NCBI RefSeq assembly: GCF_014764445.1
Contig: NZ_CP061721.1
Span: 1,488,001-1,552,000, forward strand
Length of the DNA: 64,000 bases
From: Pseudarthrobacter sp. BIM B-2242
GTDB lineage: Bacteria > Actinomycetota > Actinomycetes > Actinomycetales > Micrococcaceae
Reading direction: 5' to 3'
This document shows positions 61,827 through 64,000 of the stretch, piece after piece. Numbering within the stretch: the first letter of the stretch is position 1; the number at the start of each line of letters is the position of its first letter. Made by a program: the position numbers and the translations under genes. The notes under the pieces were generated by a model, which saw nothing but the letters and a program-made list of their open reading frames with translations, had not been told where the DNA came from and did not search any database.

Positions 61827-64000
61827 CGCCCCGCAGGACCTGAACGGACAGCAGGTCGCCGGTGACTGTGCCGGACAGGGCATGGACCGAGAACGTGAAC
61901 GTTCCCGGGGCCCCGGCTGCAAGCATGAAGTTCTGGATCTCCACAGTACCGTCCAGGGAAGTGTTTTCCGGTTCGCCCAACGGCACGCCGTTCAGGCGCA
62001 GGTCCTCGCCGCGTCCCTGCCTGGCTGCGGCGCGGAACCGGACACGCAGCACAGCTGGTGCGTCACCAGTGCCGGCCAGGATGTAGGAGAACCATCCGGT
62101 GGCACTGCGCCAGTGAACCCCGCCGCTGCCGCCGGCCCGCGTGGATTCGCCGGCAAAATGGTGGTCGGCTTCCGGTTGCTGCTCTCCGGCGGTGACGCAG
62201 TCGATGACATCCGCAGCATATCCAGCTCTGGCATCCAGGCTCGCCAGCTCCGCGGTGCGTTCCCCGTCCGACGGTCCCGTGGGCCAGTAGACGGTGTACC
62301 GCTCGTCGTGGATGCCGGCAAAAGGTTCCAGCCGGACACTGACCTGATCGCCGTTCAGGCATGCGGTCAGCTCGGCGGTGAGCGTCCTCCGGTCAAGGAG
62401 TACGACGGCGTCCGCGGGCTTGGGTGCCGTGACCACCGGAGTGTTGGCGAGGGGAACTTTAGTTCCGGATGCGACGTGGCCCATGCGTTCATCCGGTGCT
62501 TCGAAGCCGGGCACACCGTTTGCGCCTTGACGGGCAGCGAGGACCACCGGTCCGTAGGTGAAGGAGACCCACGGTGAGCCGTCGGGCAGGGCCTCGGCCC
62601 TGACCTCGGCGCCGAGCCGGATGGTGACCTTCGTGGTCCCTGTCCAGGTCCGGTGGATGGCGAGGTCCCGGTTTCCGGGGAGGGCGTCCAGGCGTTGCCC
62701 GCCGGCGTCGGCCTCAATGCGCGTTGCCCAGCCCGGGCGTCGGAGGCGGAGTGTGAACTCGGCGGGCTCATCAGCGGTGATGTGCACGGTGGCGGTGTCG
62801 GAGCGGGGAAAATCGGTGTCGAGCCTGATGCGGACGCCGTGGTCCGCCCAGTCCAGCTCGGACGGTATGTACAGGTTCACCGCGAGGCCGTCCGCGCCGT
62901 GGCTGTAGATGAGTTCACCGTAGCGGGAATGGTTTTCCAGGCCTGACCCGACACAGCACCACATGGATTCCTGCGCCTTGGAATAGACGCGGTAGTGGGC
63001 TGGCCGCATGGGTGTGAAGTAGGCGAAGCCGCCTGTGTCCGGATGTTGCGAGGAGAGGATGTGGTTATACGTGGCGCGCTCGTAGAAGTCGATGGCCGAG
63101 GGGTCACCGGTGCGTTCAAAGCGGAGTTTGGCGAGTTTGAGCATGTTGTACGTGTTGCAGGTTTCCGGGCCCTGCTCGTCCTGGACCATGGGTGCGAAGT
63201 CGTCTGCGGGGTGGAAGTGTTCGCGGACGCTGTTGCCTCCGATAGAGACGGTGCGGCGGGCGAGCACCGTGTCCCAGAAGAAGTCTGCTGCCCGCGCGGC
63301 CTCGGCGTCGCCGGCGGCTGCTGCGAGCCTGGCGTAGCCCACCACCTTGGGGATCTGGGTGTTGGCGTGCAGCCCGTCCAGCTCGTCGCGGCCCGATGCG
63401 AGGGGGTCCAGCACGGCGCGGTGGGCGAACCTACGGGCTTCGCGGAGGTAGTCGTCCCGGCCGGTGATGTCCGCCAGGGAGGCGAAGGTGTCGTTCAGGC
63501 CGCCGAACTCGGTGCGCAGCATGTCCTCGAAGGACTCGTCGTCCAAGGTCGTGGAAATTTTCAGCCACCAGTCGGCCAATGCGGTGAGCATAACGAGCGC
63601 GTGCGTGGAGCCGGCGTAGGTGTGGGCATCGAGCAGGCCGGCGAAGGTTTTGTGCAGGTTGTAGAGCGGGACCCAGCGGCCGTTGAGGGTGAACAGGTCC
63701 GCATCAACTTTCCCGGCAGCAAGTTCCTCGCCGAGCCCGCGGCCGCACGGGACTCCGCCCACGTACCCGTCGCCGGCAGCGGCCTGGCACTCGGCGAGGA
63801 CAGCGAGGACGTCGTCCAGCTTTTCCCGGATCCGGGGATCGCCGGTGGCCGCCCAAAGCTGGGCGCAGGCGGACAGGTAATGGCCACCGATGTGCCCGTC
63901 CAGGCCGTCGGCTTCCCAGCCACCGTAGCCGGGTGCCGCCGTCGGGAGTCCCGCTTCCCGGCGGAACGGCGCGAGGAGCCGATCGGTGTCGAGGCTGAGG
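61813..64000 (-). CDS. GH127 beta-L-arabinofuranosidase (5' end outside window)
   Basis: At least 728 residues; the frame is open to the window edge with DTDRLLAPFRREAGLPTAAP, GWEADGLDGHIGGHYLSA and GYVGGVPCGRG before 63762, so the N terminus is missing. The alpha/alpha barrel carries the Zn-thiolate active site of GH127: ETCNTYNM (Glu and Cys) and WCCVGSG (nucleophile Cys plus neighbour). The C-terminal 130 residues (ADHHFAGES.., HWRSATGWFSYIL) form a DUF6805-like module. No export signal can be judged. It releases beta-linked arabinofuranose from plant glycoproteins. Same strand and just upstream of the LacI gene. Confidence 0.9.
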   Translation of the reverse strand, partial: LSLDTDRLLAPFRREAGLPTAAPGYGGWEADGLDGHIGGHYLSACAQLWAATGDPRIREKLDDVLAVLAECQAAAGDGYVGGVPCGRGLGEELAAGKVDADLFTLNGRWVPLYNLHKTFAGLLDAHTYAGSTHALVMLTALADWWLKISTTLDDESFEDMLRTEFGGLNDTFASLADITGRDDYLREARRFAHRAVLDPLASGRDELDGLHANTQIPKVVGYARLAAAAGDAEAARAADFFWDTVLARRTVSIGGNSVREHFHPADDFAPMVQDEQGPETCNTYNMLKLAKLRFERTGDPSAIDFYERATYNHILSSQHPDTGGFAYFTPMRPAHYRVYSKAQESMWCCVGSGLENHSRYGELIYSHGADGLAVNLYIPSELDWADHGVRIRLDTDFPRSDTATVHITADEPAEFTLRLRRPGWATRIEADAGGQRLDALPGNRDLAIHRTWTGTTKVTIRLGAEVRAEALPDGSPWVSFTYGPVVLAARQGANGVPGFEAPDERMGHVASGTKVPLANTPVVTAPKPADAVVLLDRRTLTAELTACLNGDQVSVRLEPFAGIHDERYTVYWPTGPSDGERTAELASLDARAGYAADVIDCVTAGEQQPEADHHFAGESTRAGGSGGVHWRSATGWFSYILAGTGDAPAVLRVRFRAAARQGRGEDLRLNGVPLGEPENTSLDGTVEIQNFMLAAGAPGTFTFSVHALSGTVTGDLLSVQVLRGDATL

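Noticed and set aside
61813..63762. GH127 gene starting at the GTG at 63762
   Set aside because: The frame stays open to the window edge with conserved GH127 sequence, so that codon is an internal valine.

Overview
The window comes from a high-GC Gram-positive actinobacterium of the Micrococcaceae, most probably Arthrobacter or Pseudarthrobacter. Evidence: the 16S/23S rRNA sequence, a mycothiol-type DinB enzyme, DUF1844 and Rv2578c-family proteins, a long Ala/Pro/Lys-rich extension on IF3, and several promoters whose -10 box ends 6-7 nt before the start codon (apparent leaderless mRNAs).

Layout. 1-10.6 kb: housekeeping block with a partial SseB gene, two MFS exporters, DUF1844, infC-rpmI-rplT-trmH, a GlsB membrane protein, a Nudix hydrolase, an SOS-box-controlled radical SAM gene, a SIMPL protein and a small HExxH protein. 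10.8-14.4 kb: pheST. 14.4-22.8 kb: a PPTase, a short M1 peptidase and a Pls-like membrane NRPS (a possible small-product pathway), then a quinone oxidoreductase and a fatty-acid desaturase. 23-31.7 kb: complete arginine operon argCJBDFRGH. 31.9-39.8 kb: a PNPOx-like oxidase, a mycothiol enzyme, an alkylation-repair island (ogt, Ada/AlkA fusion, MPG), HelD and tyrS. 39.8-45.9 kb: one rRNA operon (16S-23S-5S, no tRNA in the spacer). 45.9-48.2 kb: tandem repeats, a decayed DHFR-family gene and an IS3 element with a frameshifted orfB. 48.2-64 kb: sugar and arabinan utilisation.

The arabinan locus is the most coherent functional unit. A secreted endo-arabinanase (GH43) and a GH43 lipoprotein would cut polymer outside the cell. 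A binding protein with two permeases, but no own ATPase, imports oligosaccharides. An intracellular GH43, a GH51 arabinofuranosidase and a GH127 beta-L-arabinofuranosidase finish them, alongside a DUF624 membrane protein. A LacI-family repressor is encoded at the end, and four copies of a TTGCAACGTTGTAA-like operator lie at the promoters, including a two-operator divergent promoter.

The least explained structure is a repeat family with an 11-bp core (AAGTGAGAGAG) recurring at exactly 32-bp pitch at three loci (31.8, 45.9-46.1, 46.5/48.1 kb), with a different 21-bp filler at each locus. One copy set forms a perfect 23-bp palindrome, and the IS3 element sits inside another.
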